From: Allium sativum
Lineage: Eukaryota; Streptophyta; Magnoliopsida; Asparagales; Amaryllidaceae
Assembly (NCBI GenBank): GCA_030737875.1
Contig: CM060912.1
Span: 262,503,731-262,567,730 of the forward strand
Length of the DNA: 64,000 bases
Reading direction: 5' to 3'
Shown: positions 35,222 through 48,419 of the stretch, in pieces
How the letters are laid out: each line of letters begins with the position of its first letter
How positions within the stretch are numbered: position 1 is the stretch's first letter
Translations under genes and position numbers: made by a program
The notes under the pieces: model-generated
The model's database searches: none
What the model saw: the letters and a program-made list of their open reading frames with translations, nothing else
What the model was told of the DNA's origin: nothing

Positions 35222-35430
35222 TAGGGTTAAGTCATGAACATGAAAGACAACACTTAACCAACTTGAAACATGATTGGTAGGGTTAGGTCATGAACTTGAA
35301 AGACAACACCTAACCAACTTGACACGTGAATTGTAGGGCTAAGTCACAAACTTAAATGACAACACTTAGCCAATTTGACATGCTAGAATGATAAGGGTTA
35401 AGTCTCGAATTTAAATGACAACACTTAACC
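35222..35430 (+). repeat. About 60-bp tandem repeat in solo LTR
   Basis: Four diverged units containing GGGTTAAGTCATGAAC and GACAACACTTAACC; reverse complement of the array at 1254-1463. Confidence 0.8.
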
Positions 35431-36508
35431 TGCTGGACGGAAATCCTAGTTACGCGGTCCATTTCAGCAGTAACCCACTAGATGTATCATGGTACCCTAG
35501 AACTAGCCAGGGTGGGGCACGATTACTGGGTTGACTGTAAGTGACCAGAACGACGGCTGAGTTGGTGCGCCAGTGTAGGTTCTAACAGAGTGCGGGCGTG
35601 CACACACTCCGGAGCAGAAAAAGCAGGCATTGGGCATCAATAGGTTTATCTGTGCATGCTTGATTCGTGTCGGTGGTTGGCACCCTAGGGCTTGATACAC
35701 CCTATAGTGGACCTAGCACAGGTGACTACATTCATGATAGGGCCGTATGACACAGACACATGACGAGCTAGAACTTGTAGGGAGCCGATCGATTAGTGGA
35801 TCGTTCCGTTTGACCTAGTAATGGGTCATTTCATGATATTGGGCCAAGGGATCATTTCATGGTTAATATACGACATGGGTTTAGGATACTAGTACAGTTG
35901 GTGCAGCGAATCTTGAACATGCGATGCTATACTTGATTTAAACTTGAATTATCCTGCTATCTTAGTCTATCTTGCCCTTATTGACAGCATCCTTATGTTT
36001 ACTTTCAGTTTATACATGTCATGTTACCTTTACCTGTTTTTATGCTGAAAGTCACTAGGACTTACTAGTCATTATGACTGCCCGTTTTCTTTCGCCTCCT
36101 TTTCTTTCGTTTCCCCCCTCAGGTTCTCAGGGAGGAAACTCTAGCACTTAGCTTGGATTTCGCTTGCTTTCGGTTCAGGTCATGTACGGTTTGATCTTGA
36201 GCTATGCTATGGCTGCATTTCTGCTACCTTTGGGGAATTAAGCTACTTTTGTTGTTTTAAGTTTATGCTTCTTTATTTATGCAAGACAGAATTTGTTGTA
36301 ATGGAAAATAATGACTTAGGCTATTTGGTACTTTGGATGTAAAAGGTTTTGACTCTTTATGAAAGTAATGAAATTTAGCTTTTGATTCTTCCGTTGTTTT
36401 ATTTATGTTCTATCTTGTAATATTTCTGTGTTTGTTTACCTCGATAACTCCCCCCCAAAACTAGTGCATTCCCTTTGTGAGTGACCCTAGCGGAGGTAGG
36501 GTGTTACA

Positions 36509-36513
36509 TGACC
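36509..36513. repeat. Target site duplication TGACC, right copy
   Basis: Matches 33347-33351. Confidence 0.9.
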
Positions 36514-37227
36514 TGTATTAGTATATCAAAAATGAACACTGAAACGTTATTGTATACTACATGTGGAGCAACTGACATTCTCAACTTTCCAATGTTATGA
36601 TTCCTTGAGAAAATTTATCTATGAAGGACTAGCGAGTTTACACACGCACACTTTCTTTTACAGAAAATATATGGTAATTGATTCACTACCAATATAACTA
36701 GCATAAAAAATGTGAGCCAATGAGTATGGGCCTTAATTAAATGATGGAAAGGAGAGGAATTTTTGCATTGTATAGCCTATGACAAGTTGTGCTTTTCCAT
36801 GTGCTGGTACATGCGCTCATTTACAAATTAAAATGTTAAGGAGAATGACATACAATCAGTATGTGTAAATGCGTTCATGCAGCGTATCATATGAGAGGTT
36901 AACAAACTTTAACTTTCCCATGAACAAGCATAGCTATAGCCTAAGTTAACCTAACATCCTATTTTGAAATAAACACATGCCTAACGCATAGTTGTAGCCT
37001 AAGTCAAAAGTATATGCGGGTATATGCCAATCCACACAGACGCAGCTATGAAATTTAATAATACCGTATCTGCAGGCACGCCGTATCTGTTAGGCACATT
37101 AATGCACATGATATGCTGGGCAAATTGAAAACAATTCACATGCCTACTGAAGAAACTGACAGACCTACGCTATTTTACACCCATGCTCCCCAAGTCATTA
37201 CATCCGTGTTCCCCAAAGCTTTTCTTC

Positions 37228-37235
37228 TTTAAATA
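37228..37235 (+). promoter_or_regulatory. Possible TATA box of LARD 5' LTR
   Basis: TTTAAATA, conserved in the 3' LTR at 44707-44714, upstream of a GC-rich leader. Puts U3 at about 1.4 kb and R/U5 at about 4.5 kb once the solo LTR is removed. Confidence 0.4.
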
Positions 37236-40200
37236 CCTGACTACCCTCATTTTGTTCTCATGGCAAAAACAAACTCAATACGAGAAAAGAAAATTTCAAT
37301 TAAATAACGTACTCTTCGCTTATATTTATCAAAAGTACCTCACAATCAAACTCCCCAAATTCTCTTCATCTCCTGTCTTCTATTTCTTCCAGCGAAGAAA
37401 AAAAGAAATTCACACTTTGAAAATCAAAGAAAATCGTACTTCAAAAATCAAATAAAAACTCTAAATCGATAAAACTTATATCTTGGTTGTTGAAGTTTCC
37501 TACAGAGCGATACTTCAATAGAGGCGAATCAGCGTTAAACAGAGACCAGCGTGGCATTCAAGGAGGTGAGGCGCACCAATTCATGGACTCTCGTGGGTTT
37601 TAAGAAGAAAAATGTTTCATTATTACTTTGCAAGGATGGGAGGTTCGAACGGGGGAGGAGGCCACCGAGTGGACTGTTCTGGTAAGGGACAGAAGGGGTC
37701 TCGTGGGGTCTGGTGATTGGTGAACACCGTGGTGGTGGGTTGGCATGTCAAAGTAGTTTGCTACTTTTACAGTAGCACTGCTTAGGGACTGGGAACAGAA
37801 TTCTTGGTGTTTGTGCGAGCTTGGCTGGAGTGTGATGAGTGTGGGAGGAGGGAGCTCTGAACGGTGAAGCAAATGGCGATGTTTGTGGTGGACATTAATG
37901 ATTGTGGAGGGTGGAAAGCCAACATGAAGTCACGATGCTCGTTGGAAGTTCTTGCCTGGAAGTGCGATTTTTTGAGCAAGGAGACAGAAGGAAAGAGGGG
38001 TACGTGTGAGGAGTAGTTACGACCAGAATTAAGGAAGTGAAGAAGGAAGAAATTTTCGCGGCTTGGAGAAGTTTATACCGGTGGTTAAGGGTTTAATAAG
38101 CAAGGTAATTAAAAACTAATTACATGGTTAAGGATGCGTAATGTGAATTGCTAGGTGATGATTATGAGTGGGTTTTTGGGATGGAAGTTTTGAATCAGGG
38201 GATGTGTTAACATGTTGATGAAAATGAACGGGGAGATAGCTGGAAGTAAAGGTATTGAACAACGAAATTAACTTTCATAAAAAAGGTAATTAAAAGAAGT
38301 AGTTAAGTTAATGATGGATTGTGTTATGTTAATTTTGGAATAAATTATAAATGTGTATAAATTTATCATTTGTGAACAGAATTGAACGCGGAATCGTGAC
38401 AACGAGATCTACGTTATGGAGCTGACATGGCTAAGAACTGAGTTATTGGTATTTCGTGATAAAATCAAACATTGTTTGATTTTTAATCGAAACAAAAGCA
38501 GAATCATCAACTGCAAAACAATGTGAGTAAACTCACTAACTCTGACTCGTTTATATTTTTATATAAATGAGTTTTAACATTATTTATAATAATTTTATAC
38601 TGTGTGATGGTTGTTTTGATGAATGGTTGATAAATTTGGTTGGTATAGTTATATCGTTGATTGATATTAATTTGGTTTACTTGATATTTCATATTGATGT
38701 GAAATTAATATTATTGATATTGATTAACATCTGTGGATGCAAGGAAACAGGTCGGAGGGATCCAATTGGATTCCTTAACATCTATATTACTATTTGTTAT
38801 TGTGACATATGTTGTGATATATATACTGTGATTGATTAGCTGTGTTAAATTGCCCTGGCCCTAGAAATTTGGTATTTTAAATACAGTAAAATATTTTTGA
38901 ATATAGAAAAGGAATTTGAGATTTAAAAAGTGAATTTATTTTTTCAAATGTAGAATTTAATTTCAAACGGACATGAAATAGGAGCTTGTTTTAATCAATA
39001 AAACAAGGAATTGATTAAAAATAACGTTTATAAATTTAGTAAAAGTATTTATCTTCGGATAAATTAAAATACAAATTCAGGTTTGAATTTATATAGAAAA
39101 CTAGAAATCGATTTGGAAACCGACATTTGTAATTGAATTTGAGCTTATTAAATATAAAGAAAATTATAAATAAGATAATAAACGTTGGAATAAAAATGAC
39201 ATTTTCTATGAATAATTCTAATTAGAAGTTATAAATGAAATTTGGATTTGAGATAATAAAATCAAATGGATTTGATTATATAAAAAGAAATATTATTCAC
39301 AATTAAAAGTGAATAATGATATAAAAGCAAATGTTTTGCAAATGGAAATATTTATAAAGTGAGATATGAGTAAACCTGAAATAGTAGATTTATTCCGAAG
39401 TTCGGAATATTAATCGAATATGGGATATTTGAAAGAGTGTTATTTATTGAAATTCAATTCTATCGAATTCAGGAAAGTATTATTTACATTCTGTTTTAAT
39501 CAAGATTCAATTATTTATTTATTCAAATTAATGAATAAAAGTTATATTTTAAATTAAAATATTTCGGAAGTAGGGATTGTAATGCTATCATTATAATCAA
39601 TGTTTTCTGTAAAAGGAGTGGATTCTTATACTAAATCCGAGAGTTCGTAAGCGATGCTGGTTAAATATTTGAGTTGTAAACTTTCACCATTTCAAAGTTG
39701 AAATTGTTGTTCAGTAAAGGTCTAAGAGGTAATTATACCCTAACTTGATTGACTTCATAATTGACTGTGGAATGGTTAAGGTTCGAGAGCGAGGATTGGT
39801 TAGAGATATAGTTGGTTAATAAGTGATTAATGAGTTGACTTCTCGTAACGACGTTCTATTCAACGTTTATTTAAATCCATATAAATGGAATTTGGAAATT
39901 TTTTCCAAATAAAATCAGAGATATTTTCTAAATTTAGGAAATAAAATTATTTGACTAACAGGAAGTTAAGAAATGGAAACGAAAGACGCTTTCCAATATT
40001 AATAATGTATATTTTCTAAATATAGAGAATAAAAATATGTAAAGAGATGGAAATGTTTTCCGACATTAATAACGTGTATTTTTCGGAAATATGGAAAATA
40101 AAGAATTTAAATAAATGGAAATGTTTTCCAAGAATTATGAGAGATAAACGAGTTTAGAAAAATATGGAAGATGGGAAATGGGAAATTTATAAATGATAAT

Positions 40201-40298
40201 TTGATAAGAAATTAATAAAAAAGGGGCCCAGTGTAGCTTGATGGTTAATCGGTAGAATTTCCATTCGGAAATAGGATCGTTGGTTGTATGGATGTTCC

Positions 40299-40326
40299 TT
40301 TGATAGTTAAATCACCGACTATCAAA
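40299..40326 (+). other. Perfect 9-bp hairpin in LARD LTR
   Basis: TTTGATAGT (40299-40307) and ACTATCAAA (40318-40326) with a 10-base loop. The 3' LTR copy (52511-52536) keeps eight pairs. Role unknown. Confidence 0.65.
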
Positions 40327-41776
40327 GTTTTGATATATTTTATACTTCCATTGTCAATACGGAGAGACCGATTGGATTTATTATCCGAAAACCACTCCGT
40401 ATGGGCATAAGCGTTACGAATCAACTTATTCTGAAGATGATTGAAGACGGAGTAAAGTGCAAAGGCTGTTTTGTTAATCTTAGGTAGAAATTGTCCAGGA
40501 TGGATTAATAGAATGGTGCCTTCGGTTTATCTAGTCCTAGGACAACGTATATGGATGAATGCCTGATAGAGTATTTCTAGATGATCACGTATGCTGATTT
40601 TTACAAATATACCAAGTTTGGTGCCAGAGAATTTATTCTCTCAGATTATCACCCAGAGTGTATTTGTGAACGTCAATTAGTGATTTGACGGATCTAACGA
40701 TTGGGCATTCAAAGTAAATGATGGCAAGATGTTCTAAAAAGGTAATCGTTCCCTCAAGCCTCATCAACCGGGAAATGACCGAAATCGGGAAGGCAACATG
40801 GCCAAGTGGTTCATTCCCATTAGAAGTATTATCACATAATCTAGAGAAATTCCATTTGTTTCTTATTCTATTCACTGCTGTATGCTTTTGGTAACGGTTG
40901 CTGATCACAACCCTTGTTGATAATATGCTCGGTACACTCAAGTTAAATGAGTGGCCAGTCATGTGTGGCCGGGTTGCAAGATGTTCTTGTTGAACCCAGT
41001 GCATTCCTCTCTAGAGATACACTATCGGAAAGTGGTCCTATACTTTGTCATGGTTGGAAATCCATTCTCTAATAAGCGCCCTGCAGTTTTTGAATTTTTA
41101 TTATATATGGAGCATGAGATGCAAGCGTTCCGCTAGATTGCTATTTATTTGATTTAGACACAACTATAATATCATTGGATTTGATATCAATAATATTTTT
41201 TGTTATCGTAAGGTAAAAACCATCTATGTTTATGTGTGGATTGGTCTTACGATTATCATTTCTTTTGAAAAGGATTTTTGAAAGTTAAACAAATGGTTGG
41301 AGTTTACTCACAACAGTCCCATGACTGACCCAGAGTTTTTTTTTTTTTATCGTAAACTCTTGGGTGTCCAAATTTGTACGGGCAGTCAAGTAGTTAGGAT
41401 TTTACAGGTTCTCTTGGTGAAGCTTGAAGTAGGAGGCTTCATTAGTTAGTTATAGAGTATCATATTTTCCGATGTGTATTATGTTGTACCTAGAAACAAG
41501 GGTTTATAACTGTTCCAGGAATACCTGTTGTGCTATGATGATGGTATGCATATACAAAACATATTTGTATTTCAAAAACATATGTTATTTAATATATTTT
41601 ATTCGTTCCACTATGAGATTTGTGTTCTTTGTTTTCTTATATTCTAACATTTCTTTCTTTCTACTTCTCACTCTCTAACTTCTTTCTATTAATGATTCGT
41701 ATTTCTATGCAATTTGGGTTGGCCGTGTGGTGTAATTAGTCAACACAAAGAGTATGGAAATTCAGGCCATTACATT

Positions 41777-41788
41777 TGGTATCAGAGC
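41777..41788 (+). other. Primer binding site of LARD-type element (tRNA-Met)
   Basis: TGGTATCAGAGC two bases after the 5' LTR end at 41774, followed by TGTAGG. Shows that the element still had the signal for minus-strand priming. Confidence 0.93.
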
Positions 41789-43242
41789 TGTAGGTTGAGT
41801 AGTAACCTTAGCTCTGTGGCGTGACTCAATAGAGGTGGGGTTAGTAATGCCCTACGTTGAGTTTGAGTGTATATACGTGTGTGTGTATTTGCAGATTTGA
41901 TATAAATTTGGTTTTATATTGTGTTGACTGGTTTGTTGAGTGGTTTATGAATTCTGGTCGATACAAAATGTACAGCTGTATCGATAGGTGTTTCTAAACT
42001 CTCAAACAAAGAAATTTGATACAGTATTATTTTAAAATGGGTAAATGAAATAATTTTGCCCAAAAAAAATATTTTGATATAAAAGGAATAATTTCTGAAA
42101 TACTATAAATATGGATGTGTTGATTGTTATTACAATTAAATGAAATTATAAAATATTGAAATGGTTATATATAACCAATTATGATTTGTATATGGATAAC
42201 GTGTACAAATAAGACGAACTAAGATTAAGTTCAAATAAGAATTTGAGAATTTAAATCCTGGTTGTTTAGAAATGTTTACTGAAGTATTACAAAAGCGATT
42301 AAGCACTAAAATCACTTCGGTGGCGAGAAAACAATACTGATAAAGGATCGCGACATTATCAGTATTCATTTTCAAGTTTCTGAGTGACAGATTGCTACCA
42401 TAATAATTCGTTAATTGAAAATTGTTTGAAAAGAACAAGTTGTTTTAAAAAAATCAAATGTTTTGAATTTGCAGATGATTATAAAATATGTGTATAATTA
42501 TATGATTCCGAACTAATTTAGAAATAAAACCTGGAATTTGAATTTTGAATTTTTATTTAACTTGTGTAAGTTAAATGAATTATAATAGTATAAGTAAATT
42601 GAATAGATTAAAAATTTAACTTAAGTTAAATAGAATTATATTGGATTGGAAATTAAATGAGTAACTTATAAATTGAAAGTGAATAAATTAATTTAAAATC
42701 AATTTCGATGAATGTGGATGTTTGTATGTGCACTATGAATTGGGTGTGAATGTATATGGATGAAATATAATATGGATATGAGAACATTGATTAAAAATTA
42801 TGTGGTTATATTGGATAAAGGGATGAATAATTATTTACACATCAATTATTGGAACTCCCTGGTTAAAGTGAGTTAATGCAGGTACCAGAAGCCTATGGCT
42901 TAGGTTCAGCTATGTAAAGTGAATACTAATTGAGCTCGCTCGCTTGATAACGCCTACGCAAAATACAAAAATTGGTTTTTGAATTTTGTTTCCCGACCGT
43001 GTGGGTCAATGCATATATTTTGTTGTTCCTGCGATATCGCAGAAGTCCTTGCGTACAGGGGAAGCTCTGCCAGAATTTTTCGAAAATTTAGGGTGTTAGA
43101 ATTTTTTTAGAATTTTGCATTAGCAAGAGTGAATTAATATTTTAATTGAAACAAATTGGTTTAGTTAAAACTGAAGTTAAGAGGTAAACAAAACTGATTT
43201 TTAGCATAGTTAATAGGGTTTGTAGCACTTTTTCTATCTTGA
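41789..43242 (+). other. Non-coding interior of LARD-type element
   Basis: About 1.45 kb, strongly AT-rich after 42000. A 100-codon frame on the minus strand (42136-42438) has no family features and is treated as chance. TCGATACA...TGTATCGA (about 41959-41985) can form a hairpin. No gag, pol or host gene piece recognised. Confidence 0.75.
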
Positions 43243-43279
43243 TAATTTTGTGGATGAAATTATTTTAAGGGGAGAGGAA
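43243..43279 (+). promoter_or_regulatory. Hairpin and polypurine tract of LARD-type element
   Basis: TAATTTTG-TGGA-TGAAATTA forms the hairpin (43243-43262), followed by TTTTAAGGGGAGAGGAA against the 3' LTR start TGTAACGACC at 43280. Equivalent to 3112-3146 and 61062-61096. Confidence 0.85.
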
Positions 43280-44706
43280 TGTAACGACCTAGATTTTTAA
43301 CCATTAAGTTCGTTATTTTAAATCAGTATTAAATGTTGGTTTGGAATTATAATAAGATTTTTATTAATTAAAAAGGAAGTTTAAACGTATAATTTATAAT
43401 TAAATATAAAATAAGCTCGTAAGGTCACGGTAGTTCATAATATTACGTTTAAAACTTCAATTGAATATATAGAATCCAATGTAAGTCGGATTTCTCTGAA
43501 ACAAGAAACGTCTGAATGTATTTAAATGTAATTTTCTAATAGAAGTGAAAAATCGGGATTTCATCTTGTAGATCGTGAGTTATGTCCAAATCAAATTTTC
43601 AGAAAGTCACTATGGAATCGTTTATAAACAATAACGATTTATTAAATCTAATAAAATATTGATTTCAAATTTTAATAAGATTTTTAATGATGTATTGTTA
43701 ATTTAATTTATAGGATTTTACTTTAAGTTTTATCTTGAAAAATAAACAACTTTTTGTTTAACGTAATTCATGCCCTATATCAGCATTTTTGGAACCTCAC
43801 AAAATAAGTTATCTAGTCTATTTTATTATATTTCTGGGATCGTAGCACATTAGTTATCATAACAATATTTTTATTTTTTCTACACTCATGATGTATGCAA
43901 ACATGATTAATTAGGACCCTGTTTTTCTTGTTTAAAATTTGCAAGCAATTCTCTTGCACATACATATAATGTTGTAACTTGTATTAGTATGTCAAAAATG
44001 AACAGTGAAACGTTATTATATACTACATATGGAGCAACTGGCATTCTCAGCTTTCCAATGTTATGATTCCTTGAGAAAATTTATCTATTAAGGACTAGCG
44101 AGTTTACACACACACACACACACACACTTTTTTTTATAGAAAATATATGGTGATTGGTTCACTACCAATATAACTAGTATTAATAATGTGAGCCAATGAG
44201 TATGGGTCTTAATTAAATGATGGAAAGGAGAGGAATTTTGCATAGTATTGCCTATGACAAGTCGTGCTTCTCCGTGTGCTGGTACATGCGCTCTCGCTTA
44301 CAAATTAAAATGCTAAGGAGAATGACATACAATCAGTATGTGTAAATGCGTTCATGCAGCATATCATATGAGAGGTTAACAAACTTTAATTTTCCCATGA
44401 ACAAGCATAGCTGTAGCCTATTAACCTAACATCCTATTTTGAAATCAACACATGCCTAACGCATAGCTGTAGCCTAAGTCAAAAGTATATGGTGGTATAT
44501 GCCAACCAATCCACGTAGACGTAGCTATGAAATTAAATAACACTGTATCTCCAGGAACATCGTATATGTCAGACACATTAGTGCGCATAATACGCTGGGC
44601 AAATTGAAAACAATTCACATGCCTACTGAAGAAACATACATACCTACGCTATTTTATACCCGTGCTCCCCAAGTCATTATAGTCATGTTCTCTAAAGCTT
44701 TTCTTC

Positions 44707-44714
44707 TTTAAATA
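44707..44714 (+). promoter_or_regulatory. Possible TATA box of LARD 3' LTR
   Basis: TTTAAATA, equivalent to 37228-37235. Confidence 0.4.
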
Positions 44715-46475
44715 CCCGAGTTCCCTCATTTCGTTCTCACGACAAAAACAAACTTAATACGAGAAAAGAAAATTTCAATTAAATACTGTACACTTTTCTT
44801 ATATTTATCAAAATTACCTCACAGTCAAACTCCTTAAATTCTCTTCATCTCCTGTCTTCTATTTCTTCCAGCGAAGAACAAAAGAAAATCGCACTTTGAA
44901 AATCAAAGAAAATCTCACTTCAAAAATCTAATAAAAACTCTAAATCGATAAAAACTTATATCTTGGTTGCTGAAGTTCCCTACAGAGCGACCTAGGGTTC
45001 ATTTCCTACTTTAATATAGGCAGAACAGCGTTAAACGGGGACCAACGTGGCATTGAAGGATGTGAGGCGCACCAATTCACGGACTCTCGTGGGTTTTCAG
45101 AAGAAAAATGCGTCGATGTTACTTTGCAAGGATGGGCGCTGATCGAGGTTTAAACGGGGGAGGAGGCCGTCGAGCGGACTATTCTGGTGAGGGATGGAAG
45201 GGGTCTCGTGGGGTCTGGTGATTGGTGAATGCTGCGGTGGTGGGTTGGCATGTCAAAGAAGTTTGCTACTTTTACAGTAGCATTGCTTAAGGACTGGGAA
45301 CATAATTCTTCGGGTTTGTGCAAGCTTGGCTGGAGAGTGATGAGTGCAGGAGGATGGAGCTCTGAACAGTGAAGCAAATGGCGATGTCTGCGGTGGACGT
45401 TAGTGATTGTGGAGGGAGGGAAACCAATAGAAAGTCATGGTGCTCGTTGGAAGTTCTTGCTTGGAAGTACGACTTTTTGAACCGGTAGGTAGAAGGAAAG
45501 AGGGGTACGTGTAAGGAGTAGTTATGGCCAGAATTAAGGAAGTGAAGAAGGAAGAAAATTTTGTGGCCTGGAGAAGTTTATACCGGTGGTTAATGGTTTA
45601 ATAAGCAAGGTAATTAAAAACTAATTACGTGGTTAAGGATGGGTAACATGAATTGCTAGATGATGATTTTGAGTGGATTTTTGGGATGGAAGTTTTGAAT
45701 CAGGGGATGTGTTAACGAGTTGATGAAATAAAACGGGGAGACAGAAGGAAGTGAAGGCATTGAACAACGAAATTTACTTTCATAAAAAAGGCAACTAAAA
45801 GAAGTAGTTAAGTTAATGATGGATTGGGTTATGTTAATTTGGGAATAAATTATAAATGTGTATAACTTTATCATTCATGAACAGAATTGAACGCGACCGA
45901 TCATGTTGGAATCGTGACAACGGGGTCTACGATATGGAGCTGACATGGCTAAGAACTGAGCTATTGTTATTTCATGATAAATCAAACATTATTTGATTTT
46001 TAATCGAAACGAAAGCAGAATTGTCAACTGCAAAAGAATGTGCGTAAACTCACTAACTCTGACTCGTTTATATTTTTATATAAACAAGTTTTAAAATTAT
46101 TTATAATAATTTATACTTTGTGTTGGTTGTTTGGATGAATGGTTGATAAATTTGGTTGATATAGTTATATCGTTGATTGATTATTAGTTATGTTTACTAT
46201 GATATTTCATATTGATGTGAAATTAATATTATTAACATTGATTAACATCTGTGGATGCAGGGAAATAGGTTGGAGGGATCCAACTGGATTCCCCAACATT
46301 TATATTACTATTTCTTATTGTGATATATGTTGTGATATATATCTTGTGATTGATTATGCTATGTTAAATTGCCTTGGACCTAGAAATTTGGTATTTTAAA
46401 TACCACAAAATATTTTCGAATGTAGAAAAGGAATTTGAGATTTAAAAAGTGAATTTATTTTTCCGAAAGTAGAAT

Positions 46476-47546
46476 TGTTAGACCAAAATTTGGTACTAAC
46501 AGCCACATGCAGTGTGAAGTCCTCACAATCACAAATCACAGATGACAGAATGCAGAAAATAATAAATAAAGGAGACACACAAAGTTTTTATAGTGGTTTG
46601 GCTCAAACTAAGCCTATGTCCACTTTATAATCTTATTGTTATACTGACATATTATAAGAATCAGTTATAAGAAGACACACAATCCGTGTGTTGAATGAGA
46701 ATACAATGATTTATACACATTATTCACTTGTTAATTTGGTGTTTAAGTGAAGCGCAATGTCCTTGCGTTGTTATAATGGAGGCCGAAAGTAAGAGTGGCC
46801 AAAGATCCCTTCATTTGCCTTCAAGTAGTGTATTTATAGCCGTAGGCGGGTTCCGGTTCGAGTGCCATGTGGCACGCATCCCTATAATCCCTAAACGTAG
46901 TGGAAGTAGTGGAGAAATCCTCTCCAAATCGTTCCATGCCATGTGGAAGGTGATCCAGGCGGATATGTGGTAGTTATTCCTTGAGAATAGGTCAATATTG
47001 TGTGCATAAAACAAGTCCAGGTGGATCAGTTCGGTTTCTCTCTCCTTCGATTCGATCCGGTGTCCTCGGTCCGAAGACGAGATGCATTCTGGTGCAGAAT
47101 CCAAGGCGGGTCGGTTTGGCCTATCACGACCCAATCCGATGTGTGCCAGAAGACTGTTTGCTAGATTTATATGCCATTGGTCCGGTCCTTCCCCACCGAA
47201 CAGCCATACCCAACCCGAACCGAAAGGGTGGAGTAATCCCGGTACATGTATTTCCAAGTTCTACGCACGTTCACGGAAATGGGCTTAACTTCCAAACCGT
47301 ACGTCCGTTTTGACCAAACAAAAGTTGTACCTAAAGATAATTCAGAGGGGTACAAGAATTACTGGGCTAATCCCCGTAATTGATGTTTTCGGGCCTAAAA
47401 GAGGTCATTTGATAGGAGTTTCGAGCCATCTCATGTTTGCGATGCGATTTCAACCAAATAGCTTCATGTCTTCTGACAATGTTCCCAATACTTATCGTTA
47501 ACCAAAGACTTCACATGTGTGGCTTTTACCAAAAACCGTGTCAACA
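46476..47546 (-). repeat. 3' LTR of the inverted-LTR Tat-type element
   Basis: 1071 bp, from TGTTAGACC to GTGTCAACA. TATAAATA on the minus strand at 46831-46838. Hairpin box: arms 46592-46596 and 46620-46624 with inner GGCT/AGCC. Followed on the right by the polypurine tract CTGGGGGGCAAATA (minus). Confidence 0.85.
46831..46838 (-). promoter_or_regulatory. Probable TATA box of this 3' LTR
   Basis: TATAAATA on the minus strand, pointing leftward out of the element. Confidence 0.55.
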
Positions 47547-47560
47547 TATTTGCCCCCCAG
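47547..47560 (-). promoter_or_regulatory. Polypurine tract of the inverted-LTR element
   Basis: CTGGGGGGCAAATA on the minus strand directly before the 3' LTR start TGTTGACAC. Confidence 0.75.
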
Positions 47561-47639
47561 AACGTATCTTGCTGGTTGAAGAAAGATATGTTCTGGATAA
47601 TCCAAGAAAACCAAGGCCACACCGGGCCTCCCAGCTGCA

Positions 47640-48200
47640 AGTATAATCCATACTTGCAAAGAAAAGGAGGTGAAGAGATGTGTCAGAACCTGACGAAAGT
47701 GGCTACACTTTTGAGCATAAACCGTGCTTAGGTGTCCAATTGAGCATAAACCATACTCGAGGGATGTTCAAATCATCTTGCCAAAACCTGGCGAGGGACC
47801 TAACCTTCTAGGCATAAGCCATACCAAGAAGTTCAAACTGACGATAAGCCATACTCGAGTTTTATTGAGTTCCTTTACGAGATCCTGACGAGACCATTCG
47901 TCGTTCCTGAGTATGATTCATACTTGGAAATCCACTGGGTACAATCCATACTCATATCGAGATAGAGCTATACTTGCCACAGCCTGACAAGATAGTCCGT
48001 CCCTAAGCATAATCCATACCTAGGGATTCGAGATAAGTATAAACCATACTTTAATTGAGATTGAGAATCCTTCTACAACCTCACAAGATACTTAAATTAG
48101 CCAAACATAATCCATGCTCGGAAGTCCTTCCTTATTCAATTCAAAATACAGAACCAAGGAAAATCCTGATTGGTTTGTCATCGAGTCCAGATTATGCTTT
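47640..48200 (-). repeat. Degenerate tandem motif array between gag and polypurine tract
   Basis: About eleven copies of a GCATAA(A/T/G)CCATACTCG-like motif (plus-strand reading) near 47643, 47716, 47743, 47812, 47842, 47912, 47940, 48007, 48032 and 48107, spaced roughly 25-75 bp. Words such as CCTGACGAGA and CCTGGCGAGG recur between them. It stands where pol would be expected. Confidence 0.65.
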
Positions 48201-48419
48201 GGGGATAAACCCTAACCTCGTACATGTGTACTCCGATTTAGCCAATTGGAAAACCTAAAGAAAGCAAAGTACATATCTTAAATCCTAAGAAATGCAAAAA
48301 AATCCGGGCTGATCTCGTCCAGATCAGTTAACGATGAGCCCACAAGAGCTCGATCCATGATCATTTCCTCTCCAAGGAGCAGGAGGTGGCAGCGCGAATG
48401 CAAGCGCTGTTGGTTGTTT

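Larger units (their letters stand above)
33352..36508 (+). mobile_element. Solo LTR, 3157 bp, relative of the Tekay LTR
   Basis: TGTAACAACC...GTGTTACA with a perfect TGACC duplication. It is a diverged relative of the 184-11174 Tekay LTR in plus orientation: same order of GTCGAC array (33632-33693), TATATAAA (33777-33784), paired stem-loops (34999-35179), tandem repeat (35222-35430), and a CCTAGCGGAGGTAGGGTGTTACA end. Only the LTR is left. Confidence 0.93.
32653..41774 (+). repeat. 5' LTR of LARD-type element, interrupted by a solo LTR
   Basis: Begins TACAACGACC (two transitions from TGTAACGACC in the 3' copy) and ends GGCCATTACA. Pairs with 43280-53983 throughout, for example GTTTGGAATTATAATAAG near the start. 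TATA-like TTTAAATA at 37228-37235. A GC-rich part (about 37500-38050) follows the promoter. Short ORFs in it are not conserved in both LTRs and are not called. The end terminus TG is mutated to TA, so this LTR could no longer be integrated normally. Confidence 0.9.

Noticed and set aside
37183..37979. ORFs in LARD LTR (37183-37455, 37600-37979) considered as captured genes
   Set aside because: The counterpart in the other LTR (45150-45377) keeps only part of the frame with changed ends, and no domain is seen.
40633..41004. 123-codon minus-strand ORF in LARD LTR
   Set aside because: The matching frame in the 3' LTR (52849-53169) is shorter with several changes; it is antisense to the LTR and has no family features.
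41959..41985. TCGATACA...TGTATCGA hairpin in LARD interior considered as a terminator
   Set aside because: Plant Pol II units do not use such terminators; a single 8-bp inverted repeat in AT-rich DNA is weak evidence.
46811..47313. ORFs of 110-148 codons in the Tat-type LTR, mirrored at 50324-50684
   Set aside because: They are LTR sequence rich in TCCGAACCG-like words, open on both strands; their mirror copies come from the inverted repeat.
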